A stretch of 64,000 bases of DNA, from the NCBI RefSeq assembly GCF_003096675.1, contig NZ_QEKW01000001.1, positions 310,001 through 374,000 on the forward strand, given 5' to 3'. Source of the stretch: Actinomycetospora cinnamomea. GTDB taxonomy: Bacteria; Actinomycetota; Actinomycetes; Mycobacteriales; Pseudonocardiaceae. Below, one piece after another: positions 1 through 8,882 of this stretch (within the stretch, counting starts at the first letter, position 1; each line of letters opens with the position of its first letter). The position numbers and the translations under genes were made by a program. The notes below the pieces were generated by a model. That model had not been told where the DNA came from, did not search any database, and saw only the letters and a list, made by a program, of their open reading frames with translations.

Positions 1-249
1 GGCATGTCGGCGGGCCCGGCGCTCATGGGCCGGCTGATCGACTTCGCGGCCGAGGGCCCGTCGCTGGCCGCCGCCACCTTCCACTCGGCGTTCAACGTCG
101 CCAACGCGGTCGGCGCCGCGCTCGGCGGGGTGGTGCTCGCCGCGGGGCTGGGCCTCGACGCCCCGGCCGCCGTCGGCGCCGCGCTGCCGCTGATCGGGCT
201 CGTCGTGCTCGCGGTCTCGGTGGGGCTGGAGCGGCGCACCGCGCGCTGA
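1..249 (+). CDS. MFS transporter, C-terminal fragment (cut by window edge)
   Basis: Only the 3' end is present: the frame is open from base 1 to the TGA at 247-249, giving about 82 residues and no start codon. The fragment contains two to three Gly/Ala/Val/Leu-rich hydrophobic segments and ends in a short basic tail (ERRTAR), which is how the last helices of a major-facilitator efflux protein of the AraJ/CmlR type look. The family call rests on composition and on resemblance of the GRLIDFAAE and FNVANAVGAALGG stretches to that family. It runs convergently toward proS. M. tuberculosis has an MFS pump gene (efpA) beside proS, but orthology cannot be judged from this piece. Confidence 0.6.
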   Translation, partial: GMSAGPALMGRLIDFAAEGPSLAAATFHSAFNVANAVGAALGGVVLAAGLGLDAPAAVGAALPLIGLVVLAVSVGLERRTAR

Positions 250-448
250 CCGGGCGCTCCCGCGGGGGTCCCGAGCCCGGTCGCACAACGCCCACGACCT
301 CGTCGGCCAGGGGTGCGCGAGCCTCGCGCCCGTCGCCACCGCCCTCGGTGAGCCGGATCTCGACCTGGTCCTCGACGCGATGGCGTGCGCCGAGCCACTG
401 GGGAGCACCGACGCCCCTGTGCTCCCGCGCGCGGTCGCCCGGATCTCG

Positions 449-2191
449 CTAACTCAGGGCCGCCACCACGTCCTCCAGCGGGACCTCGCGGCGCTCTCCG
501 GACGCCCGGTCGGTGACCTCGACGACGCCGTGCGCCAGGCCCCGGCCCACGGTCACCAGGGTCGGCATCCCGAGCAGCTCGGCGTCGGCGAACTTGACCC
601 CGGGCGAGGCCTTGCGGTCGTCGAGCAGGACCTCGAGGCCCGCCGCCGCGAGCCCGTCGGCGATCGTCGTGGCGGCCTCGGCCTGCGCCGGGTCCTTGCC
701 CGCGATGACGATGTGCGCGGCGTACGGCGCGACCTCGACGGGCCAGACCAGGCCCTTCTCGTCCGCGTGCTGCTCGGTGATCGCCGCGACGGCCCGGGTG
801 ACGCCGACGCCGTAGGAGCCCATCGTCACGGTCACCGGCTTGCCGTCGGCGCCCAGCGCGGTGAGCCCGAGCGCCTCGGCGTACTTGCGGCCGAGCTGGA
901 AGATGTGGCCCATCTCGATGCCGCGCGCGGCGACCAGCGGGCCGCCGCCGTCGGGCGAGGGGTCGCCCTCCCGGACCTCGGCGGCCTCGATCGTGCCGTC
1001 GGGGGTGAAGTCGCGGCCGGCGACGAGGTCGACGACGTGGCGGCCCTCCTCGTCGGCGCCGGTGACCCAGGCGGTGCCGGTGACGATCCGGGGGTCGACG
1101 AGGTAGCGCACCCCGTTCTTCGCCAGGCCGACCGGGCCGATGTAGCCCTTGGTCAGGAACGGGTTCGCGGCGAAGTCGGCGTCCTCGAGCAGCGCGACCT
1201 CCGCGGGTGCGACGGCGGCCTCGAGGCGCTTCATGTCCACCTCGCGGTCGCCGGGCACGCCCACGCCCAGCAGCGTCCACTCGCCCGCGCCGGGCAGCCG
1301 CGTCTTCACCATGACGTTCTTGAGGGTGTCGGCGGCGGTGAAGGTGCGCCCCAGCCCGAGGGTGTTGACGTGGTCGACGAGCGTCTCGATCGTCGGCGTG
1401 TCCGGGGTGTCGTGGACGACCGCCTCGGGCTTGTCATCCACCGGCTGCTCGGGCGGCGCCGGCGTCGTCACGGCCTCGACGTTGGCCGCGAAGCCGGTGG
1501 CGGGGCAGCGGACGTAGGTGTCCTCGCCGGCGTCGCAGGGCGCGAGGAACTCCTCCGACGCCGAGCCGCCCATCGCGCCCGACATCGCCGAGACGATCTG
1601 CACCTCGAGACCGAGGCGGGCGAAGATGCGCTGGTAGGCGACGCGGTGCGCGTCGTAGGAGTCCTTCAGGCCCTCGTCGGAGAGGTCGAACGAGTACGAG
1701 TCCTTCATCGTGAACTCGCGGCCGCGCAGGATGCCCGCTCGGGGCCGCTCCTCGTCGCGGTACTTCGTCTGCACCTGGTAGAGCGTCACCGGGAAGTCGC
1801 GGTAGGAGCTCGTCTCCCCCTTGACCATGAGGGTGAACAGCTCCTCGTGCGTGGGCCCGAGCAGGTAGTCGGCCTTCTTGCGGTCCTTGAGGCGGAACAG
1901 CGTGTCGCCGTACTCGGTCCAGCGTCCCGTCGCCTCGTAGGGCTCGCGGGGCAGCAGCGCCGGGAAGTGCACCTCCTGGGCCCCGATCGCGTCCATCTCC
2001 TCGCGGATCACGGCCTCGACGCGGCGCAGGACCTTCATGCCCAGCGGCAGCCACGAGTAGATGCCCGGCGCGACGCGGCGGACGTAGCCGGCGCGCACGA
2101 GGAGCTTGTGGCTGACGACCTCGGCGTCGGCCGGATCCTCGCGCAGCGTGCGCAGGAACAGACCCGACATCCGCGTGACGCCTCGTGCCAT
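449..2191 (-). CDS. proS: Prolyl-tRNA synthetase (bacterial type, with editing insert)
   Basis: Charges tRNA-Pro with proline in the cytoplasm. At 580 residues it has the length of the long bacterial ProS form. The N-terminus ([14 protein letters not shown]...[19 protein letters not shown], residues 11-50) is the family hallmark. Class II motifs follow: LGPTHEE at 111-117 and [16 protein letters not shown] at 145-160. The region from about 220 to 400 corresponds to the Ala/Cys-editing insertion, and the last 100 residues (from [12 protein letters not shown]) form the anticodon-binding domain. The ATG at 2191 has no Shine-Dalgarno but is preceded at exactly six bases by a TACGCT box, so the mRNA is probably leaderless. 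In M. tuberculosis proS (Rv2845c) likewise lies beside the cobB-cobO genes. Confidence 0.97.
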   Translation of the reverse strand: MARGVTRMSGLFLRTLREDPADAEVVSHKLLVRAGYVRRVAPGIYSWLPLGMKVLRRVEAVIREEMDAIGAQEVHFPALLPREPYEATGRWTEYGDTLFRLKDRKKADYLLGPTHEELFTLMVKGETSSYRDFPVTLYQVQTKYRDEERPRAGILRGREFTMKDSYSFDLSDEGLKDSYDAHRVAYQRIFARLGLEVQIVSAMSGAMGGSASEEFLAPCDAGEDTYVRCPATGFAANVEAVTTPAPPEQPVDDKPEAVVHDTPDTPTIETLVDHVNTLGLGRTFTAADTLKNVMVKTRLPGAGEWTLLGVGVPGDREVDMKRLEAAVAPAEVALLEDADFAANPFLTKGYIGPVGLAKNGVRYLVDPRIVTGTAWVTGADEEGRHVVDLVAGRDFTPDGTIEAAEVREGDPSPDGGGPLVAARGIEMGHIFQLGRKYAEALGLTALGADGKPVTVTMGSYGVGVTRAVAAITEQHADEKGLVWPVEVAPYAAHIVIAGKDPAQAEAATTIADGLAAAGLEVLLDDRKASPGVKFADAELLGMPTLVTVGRGLAHGVVEVTDRASGERREVPLEDVVAALS

Positions 2192-2197
2192 GTTCCG

Positions 2198-2203
2198 AGC
2201 GTA
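2198..2203 (-). promoter_or_regulatory. Putative -10 box of proS (leaderless)
   Basis: Read on the minus strand the hexamer is TACGCT, followed by six bases (CGGAAC) and then the proS ATG. TAnnnT with a six-base gap puts the expected transcription start on the A of the start codon. There is no GGAGG-like sequence before the ATG. The same spacing recurs at mtr, map and the gene at 20310. Confidence 0.5.
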
Positions 2204-2314
2204 ACGACGTGCCGGAAGCGGGTTGCCGGGCCGGTCCTCGTCCTGTTGCGGCGAACGCGCTCTCCGCTGCGTCCGGGCGCGCGAGGTCCGCGTTCACGGA
2301 GGCCGGAACCGCGT

Positions 2315-2375
2315 GATCGCTCCGGGTGCTCCGCCGAGCCGACGTGATCGGTCCGCGGGAGCACCGGGAGGGATC
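2315..2375 (-). terminator. Imperfect inverted repeat after the coiled-coil gene
   Basis: The arms 2315-2332 (GATCGCTCCGGGTGCTCC) and 2358-2375 are complementary over 18 bases with two mismatches, separated by a 25-base loop. The right arm reaches into the stop codon of the coiled-coil gene. This fits a factor-dependent or GC-hairpin terminator between that gene and proS. There is no U-tract, as is usual in such genomes. The large loop lowers confidence. Confidence 0.4.
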
Positions 2376-3897
2376 ATCCACGCAGGAGGACGGCGTCCGG
2401 CTGCGCGGCGAGGACGTCACGGGGCTCGGCGTCGTCCGGTGGGACCACGACACCGCGCAGCACCGACGCCGGGGCCTCGGCCGCGCCGTGGACGACGAGG
2501 GCGACCTCGGCCGGCGCGGTCGCGCCGGCATCCGCGGCCGGGACGACGAGCAGCTTCTGCGGCAGGGCGGCCTGGCGGACGATCGCGGCGAGGCGGTCGG
2601 TCGTCGCGCCGACCTCCCCGGGCGGCAGCGGGGCGGGCGCATCGAGGGCGAGGCCGACGTCGGGCTCGTTCAGGAGGCGCTCCCAGGGGGCGATCGCGGC
2701 GACGACGCCGACGGGTCCGACCGGCACGGCGAGCAGCAGCACCTGCCGGTGGGCGCGGGTGACGGCGAGCCGCTGCCACGCGGCGGGCGCGTCGGCGGTG
2801 TCGCGCACGGGCAGCTCGAGGGCGGGCAGCACCGCACGGCCGGAGGCGGTGAACGGGGTGGCGGCGGCGTCGACGCGCTCCGCCGACTCCTCCGCGGGCG
2901 CCGCGGGGTCCACGCGGAGCGCGACGAGCCGCTGATCGGGCGCGATCGAGGTCCCGCCGCGCGGCAGCTCGGGGCGTGGCGCGTCCGGCGCCGCGGCGGC
3001 CGCCGCCGGGCTCTCGGTGGGCGGGTCGGGCTCAGAGGTCACCGCGCCACCGAGGGTGCTGACCAGCGCGAGCGCCAGGGCCACCAGGCGCGGGATGATC
3101 CACACCGCGGCCACGGCGACCACGGCCACGAGGAACGCCATCAGCACCCGGTGCCGCCGCCGCTTGCGGTCGGCCGCGGCGGCCTCCCGCGCCGCCGCCT
3201 CGCGCGCCGCCGCGTCCCGCGCCTGCGGGGGCGAGACGGCCTCGGCGCCCGGGACCGTGGTCACCCGGCTGAGCCGCTCGAGGCGCTCCCGCTCCTCCCG
3301 CTCGCGACGCTCCCGCTCGGCGCGCTCCTCCCGCTCACGACGGGCCTGCTCCTGACGGGCCGCGACACGACGCTCCTGCTCCGCGCGCTGCCGCTCCCGG
3401 CGCTCGCGGTGGATGCGCTCCTGCTCGGCCCTCTCTCGTTGCAGCCGCTCGACGCGCTCCCGTTCCGCGCGGTCGCGGTCCTCCTGCTCGCGCTGCTCCC
3501 GCTCCGCGCGTTCGCGTTCCTCGCGCTCCCGGCGTTCCTGCTCGGCCTGCTCCCGCTCGGCCCGTTCCCGCTCGGCCCGTTCCCGCTCGGCCCGTTCCCG
3601 CTCGGCCCGTTCCCGCTGCTCCTGTTCGGCGCGCTCCCGTTCCGCGCGCTCCCGCTCCTCGCGCTCCCGTTCGGCGCGCTCCCGCTCCTCGCGCTCGGCG
3701 CGCTCCCGCTCCCCCCGGGCCACGTCGCCCGCTGCGTCGCCCGCTCCGTTGCCCGCACCGTCGCCCTGACCGTCGCCCGGACCGTCCTCGAGAGCGCTGC
3801 GCGGCACGGGGGCGACCGTCACCTCGTCCGGTCCGCCCCAGACGTCCACACCGGTCTCGGTGTCCTCACGTCGCCACCACCGGGTCGCCACCCCCAC
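2374..3897 (-). CDS. Membrane-anchored Arg/Glu-rich coiled-coil protein, function unknown
   Basis: Not recognised as a named family. From a GTG at 3897 (chosen because GGGGAGGTGG lies seven bases upstream) it has 507 residues. An acidic Gly/Asp segment is followed at about 62-210 by an almost uninterrupted run of RERAE/EREERE heptad-like repeats, predicted as a long single alpha-helix or coiled coil. An Ala-rich stretch leads to one transmembrane helix at about 251-285 (VLMAFLVAVVAVAAVWIIPRL and following hydrophobics). The C-terminal ~220 residues are Ala/Pro-rich with no cysteine motif and should lie outside the cell. The arrangement suggests a cytoplasmic rod tethered to the membrane with an extracytoplasmic sensor or binding domain. 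It lies about 160 bases downstream of an MshC/CysS-like gene on the same strand. A GTG at 3891 or an ATG at 3957 are alternative starts. Confidence 0.7.
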   Translation of the reverse strand: MGVATRWWRREDTETGVDVWGGPDEVTVAPVPRSALEDGPGDGQGDGAGNGAGDAAGDVARGERERAEREERERAEREREERERAERERAEQEQRERAERERAERERAERERAEREQAEQERREREERERAEREQREQEDRDRAERERVERLQRERAEQERIHRERRERQRAEQERRVAARQEQARREREERAERERREREERERLERLSRVTTVPGAEAVSPPQARDAAAREAAAREAAAADRKRRRHRVLMAFLVAVVAVAAVWIIPRLVALALALVSTLGGAVTSEPDPPTESPAAAAAAPDAPRPELPRGGTSIAPDQRLVALRVDPAAPAEESAERVDAAATPFTASGRAVLPALELPVRDTADAPAAWQRLAVTRAHRQVLLLAVPVGPVGVVAAIAPWERLLNEPDVGLALDAPAPLPPGEVGATTDRLAAIVRQAALPQKLLVVPAADAGATAPAEVALVVHGAAEAPASVLRGVVVPPDDAEPRDVLAAQPDAVLLRG

Positions 3898-4057
3898 GCG
3901 GCCACCTCCCCTCCGCCGCCGGGGCGTCACCCGGCCTCCCACGGCGCGCGGAGCCACGGTAGGGGGGCGACCAGCGGAAACCGGCGCGCCTCAGCCCGAC
4001 ACGCGGGAGGCGTTCGTCGCACCACCCGTACCACCCGCACCAGGGGCACCGGACGGA

Positions 4058-5152
4058 TCAGGACAGTCCGAGCACCGCGAGCGCCGTCCGTGCCGCGTCT
4101 CCGCCGGAGTCCTCGGCGATCGCCAGCGCGCCCGGGACGTCGAGGTCGTCGAGCAGCCGCTCCATCACCGCACCCGCCGCGGCCCCGTCGAACGCGCCCA
4201 CGTCGTGGCGGGCAGCCGCACCGTAGAGCCGTTCGAGCCGGGCCGCGGCGGCGTCCAGCGCGCCCCGCTCGACGTCCCAGGCCCGCGCCCACGGCCGGTC
4301 GAGCAGCAGCAGCCGCACGGCCGCCGCCGGGTGGGTCTCGAGCAGCTCGCCGACGAGCAGCAGGTTGCCCGCCGACTTCGCCATCTTCTGCCCGTCGACG
4401 CGCACCGTCCCGACGTGCAGCCGGGCCCGGGCGAAAGGCCGCACCCCCGTGAGGGCCTCGGCCATGGCGGCCTGGTGGGTGTGGTGGGGGTGGCGCAGGT
4501 CGGCGCCGCCGATGTGCAGGTCCACGGCCGGCCCGAGCACGGTCAGCGCCATCGCGGCGCACTCCGCGTGCCAGCCCGGCCGCCCGTCACCCCAGGGGCT
4601 GGGCCACGCGGCCTCCCCCGGCGTCGCCGGCCGCCAGACCAGCGCGTCGTCGGGGTGATCGGCCGCGGGCCAGGGCGCCTCGCTGGACGTCTCGTCCGGG
4701 TCGGCGGGCGCCTCCGGCGCCTCGATCTGGCCGGCGCGGAACAGCACCGCCCCGTCCCGTTCGTACGCCGCGCCCCGCTCGACCAGCGCCGACGCGAGGG
4801 CGACGACGCCATCGACGTGGTTGTGGGCGCGGGGCTCGTGGGTGGGGGCACGGACGCCGAGCGCGGCCATGTCCCGGTCGAAGCGGAACTGCCCGACCGC
4901 GGCGAAGCTGTCGAACCGGGCACCCGCCCGCTCGGCGGCGGCGTCGAGGACGTCGTCGACGTCGGTGACGTTGCGGCAGCTGACGACCTCGACCCCGACG
5001 CGGCGCAGCACGCGTGCCGCGACGTCGGCCCACACGAACGTCGCCGCGTGGCCGAGGTGGGTGGTGTCGTAGGGGGTGATGCCGCAGACGTAGGCCCGAG
5101 CCCGTCCGACGAGGGGCAGCGGCGCGCCGGCCAGGCGCAGCGAGGGGCTCAC
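4058..5152 (-). CDS. MshC/CysS-like class I ligase (divergent paralogue)
   Basis: Resembles L-cysteine:glucosaminyl-inositol ligase MshC and cysteinyl-tRNA synthetase, which activate cysteine with ATP. Visible motifs are YVCGITPYDTTHLGHA (residues 21-36, carrying the HIGH-type HLGH and the first zinc Cys23), Cys198 in WHAECAAM, HPHH at 221-224 for zinc, and a KMAKS loop at 256-260. At 364 residues it is shorter than typical MshC (about 410) and lacks both the usual N-terminal 30-40 residues and the tRNA-binding C-terminus of CysS. The GTG at 5152 overlaps the stop of the upstream LapA-type gene as GTGA, which fixes the start and implies coupled translation. It could be the mycothiol enzyme itself or a paralogue acting on another amine. 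The divergence from canonical MshC favours the latter, but this is an inference. Confidence 0.7.
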   Translation of the reverse strand: MSPSLRLAGAPLPLVGRARAYVCGITPYDTTHLGHAATFVWADVAARVLRRVGVEVVSCRNVTDVDDVLDAAAERAGARFDSFAAVGQFRFDRDMAALGVRAPTHEPRAHNHVDGVVALASALVERGAAYERDGAVLFRAGQIEAPEAPADPDETSSEAPWPAADHPDDALVWRPATPGEAAWPSPWGDGRPGWHAECAAMALTVLGPAVDLHIGGADLRHPHHTHQAAMAEALTGVRPFARARLHVGTVRVDGQKMAKSAGNLLLVGELLETHPAAAVRLLLLDRPWARAWDVERGALDAAAARLERLYGAAARHDVGAFDGAAAGAVMERLLDDLDVPGALAIAEDSGGDAARTALAVLGLS

Positions 5153-5577
5153 GAGCGGCCCCCACCGGTGCGACGGCCCGCCCGGCGCCACTGCATCATC
5201 CGTCCGAGGCCGGGGATGGCGAGCAGCAGCACCCCGGCGATCGCGGCGAACAGGAGCCAGATGCCCAGGGGCAGCGTGCCCTCGAGCCCGAGGAACACCA
5301 CGCGGGCGGGCTCCAGGTTCTGCAGGATGAAGATCAGCAGGAACACGAGCACGACGGCTCCGAGGATGAGCCCGATCCACGTCCCGCCGATCCGTGTGCG
5401 CCCCGGCGACACCCGGGCCCGCGGGCGGGCGGCGGCCGCTCCGTCGGGGATCGTCGGCCGCTCGGCGGGTGGGGTCCGCTCGCCGGCGTCCGGGTCGGTC
5501 CGTGCCACCGCGCCGGTGCCGGGACTGGTGGGCCCGTCGGCGGGCGACGGCGCACCGTAGCGGGACTGCTCGCTCAT
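5149..5577 (-). CDS. LapA-domain (DUF1049) membrane protein
   Basis: A 142-residue protein with a disordered Pro/Gly/Asp N-terminal half and two transmembrane helices at about 66-86 and 102-122. The second half has the LapA/DUF1049 look: a first helix ending in FILQNLEPARVVFLGLEG, then a second helix and a basic tail (MMQWRRAGRR). LapA proteins help assemble envelope components in Gram-negative bacteria; the actinobacterial role is not known. The ATG at 5577 is preceded by GGGAGGA at a good distance. Its TGA overlaps the GTG of the MshC/CysS-like ligase, so the two products are made together. Confidence 0.82.
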   Translation of the reverse strand: MSEQSRYGAPSPADGPTSPGTGAVARTDPDAGERTPPAERPTIPDGAAAARPRARVSPGRTRIGGTWIGLILGAVVLVFLLIFILQNLEPARVVFLGLEGTLPLGIWLLFAAIAGVLLLAIPGLGRMMQWRRAGRRTGGGRS

Positions 5578-5648
5578 GGGCACATCCTCCCGCGTCACGA
5601 GCCCGGACGTGAGTCCCATCGGGTCACGCCACGCCGCGGAGGGACCGG

Positions 5649-5996
5649 TCAGCGCGCCACCGCCACCGTGACACCCCGGCCGCGCTGCTTCGGGGTCACC
5701 AGCACGCCCTCGCCGACCTCGCGGGCGGCCAGGATCGCGGCCGCCTCGGCGACGCTGCCGGTGCCGGTGAGGCGGCGCACCACCGGGGAGGGGTGCGGGA
5801 CGTCGACGGTGTCGAGCACGGCGGCCGGGTAGACCCGCAGGAGCCGGTCGCCGGCCAGGGCGGCGACCGCGGGTTCCCCGGCGCGGATGTCGATCGTGGC
5901 GACGACCGCGAACCCGTCGAGCCCCAGCGCGTCGACCGCGTCGGCCAGGTGGGCGAGCGGCGTGCCCGGCTCGATCCCCACGCCGAGGACCAGCAT
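5649..5996 (-). CDS. cobE: Cobalamin biosynthesis protein CobE / CbiG C-terminal domain
   Basis: A 115-residue single-domain protein beginning VLGVGIEPGTPLAHLADAV, with TPKQRGRGVTVAVAR at the end. This matches the small CbiG-C/CobE fold, where the opening GVG and a conserved acidic pocket are typical. CbiG-C is usually the C-terminal part of CbiG; as a free protein it is called CobE and is thought to assist the ring-contraction stage of corrin synthesis. The ATG follows the TAG of the alpha/beta hydrolase with no spacer (stop 5997-5999, start 5994-5996), placing it in the cob transcription unit. The remaining ring-contraction enzymes are not in the window. Confidence 0.78.
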   Translation of the reverse strand: MLVLGVGIEPGTPLAHLADAVDALGLDGFAVVATIDIRAGEPAVAALAGDRLLRVYPAAVLDTVDVPHPSPVVRRLTGTGSVAEAAAILAAREVGEGVLVTPKQRGRGVTVAVAR

Positions 5997-6863
5997 CTAC
6001 GGCGTGGTGAGCGCGTCGAGGATCTCCGCCACGTGGTCCTGGATCGACAGGTGCCCGACGCCGGGCAGGCGGTGGATCCGCGCGACGCCGTCGGGGAGGC
6101 GGGACGCGATGTCCTCGGCGTGGTGCATCGGCACCATGCCGTCCTCCTCGCCCTGGAAGATCTCCACGGGTGTCGTCACCGCGGACCAGTCGAGGTGCCA
6201 GGCGCTCGCCCACAGCCGGTACTCGTCCATGACGCCCGCGGGACCCTGGCGCAGGGCCTCGACGAAGAACGCCATCTCCTCGCCCGGGGGCCGGCGGGCG
6301 AGGAACTCGCGGTCCGGCGCCGAGAGCTCGGAGGAGACCTGGTCGACCGCGGACGAGGGCGCGGCCTGCGTGGCCCACTTCTGGAAGCGCAGCAGGAGCG
6401 CCTCGCGGTGGGGGTGCTCCTCGACGAGACGGACCGCGTCGAGGTCGGACTTCGCGAGCCCCTCGCGGGCGCCGGGGCGGTCGTCGATCGGCCCGGCGCC
6501 GGCCATGAGCGCGGTGCCGGTGACGCGCGGGCCGCAGCCGGCGGCGCAGGACAGCGCGAACGGCCCGCCCGCGGAGTAGCCCAGCGTGGCGAACCGGTCG
6601 ATCCCCAGCACGTCGGCCAGCGCGAGGATCTCCCCCGCGTAGCCGGCGACGGTGCGTCCGGGCAGGGGGTCGGAGGCGCCGATGCCGCCGCGGTCGGGGC
6701 AGAGGACCCGCAGGCCCCGCGCACGTGCCGGGGCGTCGGTGAACTCCTTGCCCACGCGGCTGTCGGGGGTGCCGTGGAACAGGAACACGGGTGCCCCGTC
6801 GGGGTCGCCGTGCTCGACGAGGGCGACGGTGCGTCCGTCGACGGTGACGCGGCGATCGGTCAC
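5997..6863 (-). CDS. Alpha/beta hydrolase
   Basis: A 288-residue single-domain alpha/beta hydrolase. FHGTPDSR (29-36) is the oxyanion-hole loop, GYSAGG (95-100) the nucleophile elbow with Ser97, and GVGHLSIQDH near the end supplies the catalytic histidine. There is no signal peptide, so it acts in the cytoplasm. The GTG start at 6863 overlaps the cobB stop as GTGA, and its own stop abuts the cobE start, so it is embedded in a cobalamin operon although no hydrolase of this kind is a known step of the pathway. Substrate unknown. It may be an unrelated passenger or an auxiliary esterase or amidase. Confidence 0.85.
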   Translation of the reverse strand: MTDRRVTVDGRTVALVEHGDPDGAPVFLFHGTPDSRVGKEFTDAPARARGLRVLCPDRGGIGASDPLPGRTVAGYAGEILALADVLGIDRFATLGYSAGGPFALSCAAGCGPRVTGTALMAGAGPIDDRPGAREGLAKSDLDAVRLVEEHPHREALLLRFQKWATQAAPSSAVDQVSSELSAPDREFLARRPPGEEMAFFVEALRQGPAGVMDEYRLWASAWHLDWSAVTTPVEIFQGEEDGMVPMHHAEDIASRLPDGVARIHRLPGVGHLSIQDHVAEILDALTTP

Positions 6864-8263
6864 GAGGGCCTCCGGCCAGGTGAGTGATCTGATTCACTGT
6901 GACGACCCGTACCACTCAGGTGGCGGAGCCATCGAGCGACACCCCCCGGACGCCCCGCGGGGTGGGTGTGCAGATAGGACGCGTGGACGCCGCCGGCGAC
7001 GAAGCCCTCGGGGTCGGCGCCGTCCCAGCGCCAGGCGGCGGCACTCCCCGCCCGCGGCGAGGTCACCGTCCGGTGGAACTCGTGCCCGGTGACCGTCTCG
7101 CCCGCGGCGGCCAGCGGGGAGTCCGCGCAGGCGGTCGCCGTGCGGTAGCCCAGGGCCAGGCGGGAGCCCATCGCGGCGTCCGCGCCGAGCACCCCGCACA
7201 TGGGCGCGCCGTCGAGCGACCGGGACAGGTACAGCAGCCCGCCGCACTCCGCGTGCACCGGCGCGCCCGACGCCGCGAGCGCCGCGACGGCCGCGCGCAG
7301 CGGGGCGTTGGCGCTCAGCGCGTCGGCGTGCTCCTCGGGAAAGCCGCCCGGCAGGACGAGGCCGGCGGTGCCCGGTGGCAGCGCCTCGTCGTGCACGGGG
7401 TCGACGGTGACGACGTCCGCGCCGGCGGCCGCCAGCAGTTCGCCGTGCTCGGGGTAGCCGAACGTGAACGCCGCCCCGCCGGCCACCGCGACCACGGGCG
7501 CGCCGGGGACGGGCTCGCCGACCGCGTGGACCGGGTCCCACGCGACCGCCGGGCTCGCGGGCGCCGCGCGGGCCAGGGCGGCGACGGCGTCGAGGTCGAC
7601 GTGGGCGGCCACCAGCGCGGCCATCGCGTCGACCGCCGCCCGCGCCGCGCCCCCGTGCTCGGCGGCGGTGACCAGGCCCAGGTGACGCGACGGGACGGCC
7701 AGCTCCGCGCGGCGCGGCAGCACCCCGAGCACCGGCAGCCCGACCTCGTCGCACGCGGCCCGCAGCACCTGCTCGTGGCGGGCCGAGCCGACGCGGTTGA
7801 GCACCACCCCGCCCGGCCGCACGCGGGGGTCGAAGGCGCGGAACCCGGCCAGCAGCGCGGCCACCGATCGCGACTGGCCCCGCGCGTCGACGACCAGCAC
7901 CACCGGCGCGTCGAGCAGGCGGGCGACGTGGGCGGTGGAGCCGTCGCGGTCGGGGTCGGCGTCGATCCGCCCGTCGAACAGGCCCATCACGCCCTCGACG
8001 ACGGCGAGGTCCGCGCCGCGGGCACCGTGGACGACGAGGCCGGGCAGCGTCGCGGGGTCGACGAGGACGGGGTCGAGGTTGCGGCCGGGACGCCCGGCGG
8101 CGAGCGCGTGGTAGCCCGGGTCGACGTAGTCGGGGCCGACCTTGAACGGCGCGACGGCGGCGCCCCGGGCCGCGAGGGCTCCGAGCAGGCCGGTCGCGAC
8201 CGTGGTCTTGCCGCTGCCCGACGACGGGGCGGCGATCACCACCCGGGGCGGGAGCGCTACCAC
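6860..8263 (-). CDS. cobB: (Hydrogeno)cobyrinic acid a,c-diamide synthase
   Basis: ATP- and glutamine-dependent amidation of the a and c acetate side chains of the corrin ring. The 467-residue protein starts RVVIAAPSSGSGKTT (P-loop at 11-20) followed by FKVGPDYVDPGYH, both diagnostic of CobB/CbiA. The C-terminal class I-like glutamine amidotransferase domain shows PGGFPEE and the nucleophile Cys in HAECGGLLYL. The last ~20 residues (GRHSESDHSPGRRPS) are a polar tail. The GTG at 8263 lies four bases after the cobO stop. A 9-bp direct repeat (CCACTCGAT, twice, on the plus strand) sits across the junction. Its stop overlaps the next gene as GTGA. Confidence 0.95.
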   Translation of the reverse strand: MVALPPRVVIAAPSSGSGKTTVATGLLGALAARGAAVAPFKVGPDYVDPGYHALAAGRPGRNLDPVLVDPATLPGLVVHGARGADLAVVEGVMGLFDGRIDADPDRDGSTAHVARLLDAPVVLVVDARGQSRSVAALLAGFRAFDPRVRPGGVVLNRVGSARHEQVLRAACDEVGLPVLGVLPRRAELAVPSRHLGLVTAAEHGGAARAAVDAMAALVAAHVDLDAVAALARAAPASPAVAWDPVHAVGEPVPGAPVVAVAGGAAFTFGYPEHGELLAAAGADVVTVDPVHDEALPPGTAGLVLPGGFPEEHADALSANAPLRAAVAALAASGAPVHAECGGLLYLSRSLDGAPMCGVLGADAAMGSRLALGYRTATACADSPLAAAGETVTGHEFHRTVTSPRAGSAAAWRWDGADPEGFVAGGVHASYLHTHPAGRPGGVARWLRHLSGTGRHSESDHSPGRRPS

Positions 8264-8267
8264 TCGA

Positions 8268-8882
8268 TCACCACTCGATGCCCTTCTGCCCCTTCTGCCC
8301 CGCGTCCATGGGGTGCTTGACCTTGGTCATTTCGGTGACCAGGTCGGCGGCGTCGACCAGCGCCGGCGGGGCGTCGCGGCCGGTGACGACGACGTGCTGG
8401 TAGCCGGGCCGCGCCCGGAACACCTCGACGACCTCGTCCGTGTCGATCCAGCCCCACTTCAGCGGGTAGGTGAACTCGTCGAGGACGTAGAAGTCGTGGG
8501 CCCCCGCCTCGAGCCGGCGCCGGATCTCCGCCCAGCCCTCGCGGGCCGCCGCCGCGTGGTCCTCCTCGGAGCCCTGCTTGCGCGACCACGACCAGCCCTC
8601 GCCCATCTTGTGCCACTCGACGGGCCCGCCCTGGCCGGTGTCGCGGTGGAGGTCGCCGAGGGCGCGCAGCGCGGTCTCCTCGCCCACCCGCCACTTCGCC
8701 GACTTGACGAACTGGAACACCGCGATCGACGACCCGGCGGTCCACTGGCGCAGCGCGAGCCCGAAGGCCGCGGTCGACTTGCCCTTGTTGACCCCGGTGT
8801 GCACGACGAGCAGCGGGCGACGCCGACGCTGCCGCGTCGTCAGCCCGTCCTGCGGGACCGTCGCCGGAACCCCCTGCGGCAC
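8268..8882 (-). CDS. cobO: Cob(I)yrinic acid a,c-diamide adenosyltransferase
   Basis: Attaches the 5'-deoxyadenosyl group from ATP to reduced corrinoid. The protein is 204 residues, the normal CobO/BtuR size, with the P-loop GVNKGKST at 30-37, conserved QFVKSAKW and the WHKMGEGWSW motif in the middle, and FYVLDEFTYPL as Walker B-like segment. The GTG start at 8882 is supported by GAAGGAGG seven bases upstream. It is the second gene of the chelatase-cobO-cobB series, 58 bases after the chelatase stop, the order also seen in M. tuberculosis (Rv2850c-Rv2848c). Confidence 0.96.
   Translation of the reverse strand: MPQGVPATVPQDGLTTRQRRRRPLLVVHTGVNKGKSTAAFGLALRQWTAGSSIAVFQFVKSAKWRVGEETALRALGDLHRDTGQGGPVEWHKMGEGWSWSRKQGSEEDHAAAAREGWAEIRRRLEAGAHDFYVLDEFTYPLKWGWIDTDEVVEVFRARPGYQHVVVTGRDAPPALVDAADLVTEMTKVKHPMDAGQKGQKGIEW

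Noticed and set aside
250-448. Possible gene remnant between the MFS fragment and proS
   Set aside because: A short plus-strand frame is open (LDLVLDAMACAEPLGS region) but has no start with a binding site and no recognisable family; too little to call a pseudogene.
380-2347. 655-codon plus-strand open frame opposite proS
   Set aside because: Complement of a certain proS; Gly/Arg/Val/Asp-rich product with no motif. Such antisense frames arise from high GC3.
3261-3769. Ser/Arg-rich frames within the coiled-coil gene on both strands
   Set aside because: They are alternative readings of the CGCTCCCGCTC-like repeats that code RERAE in the real frame.
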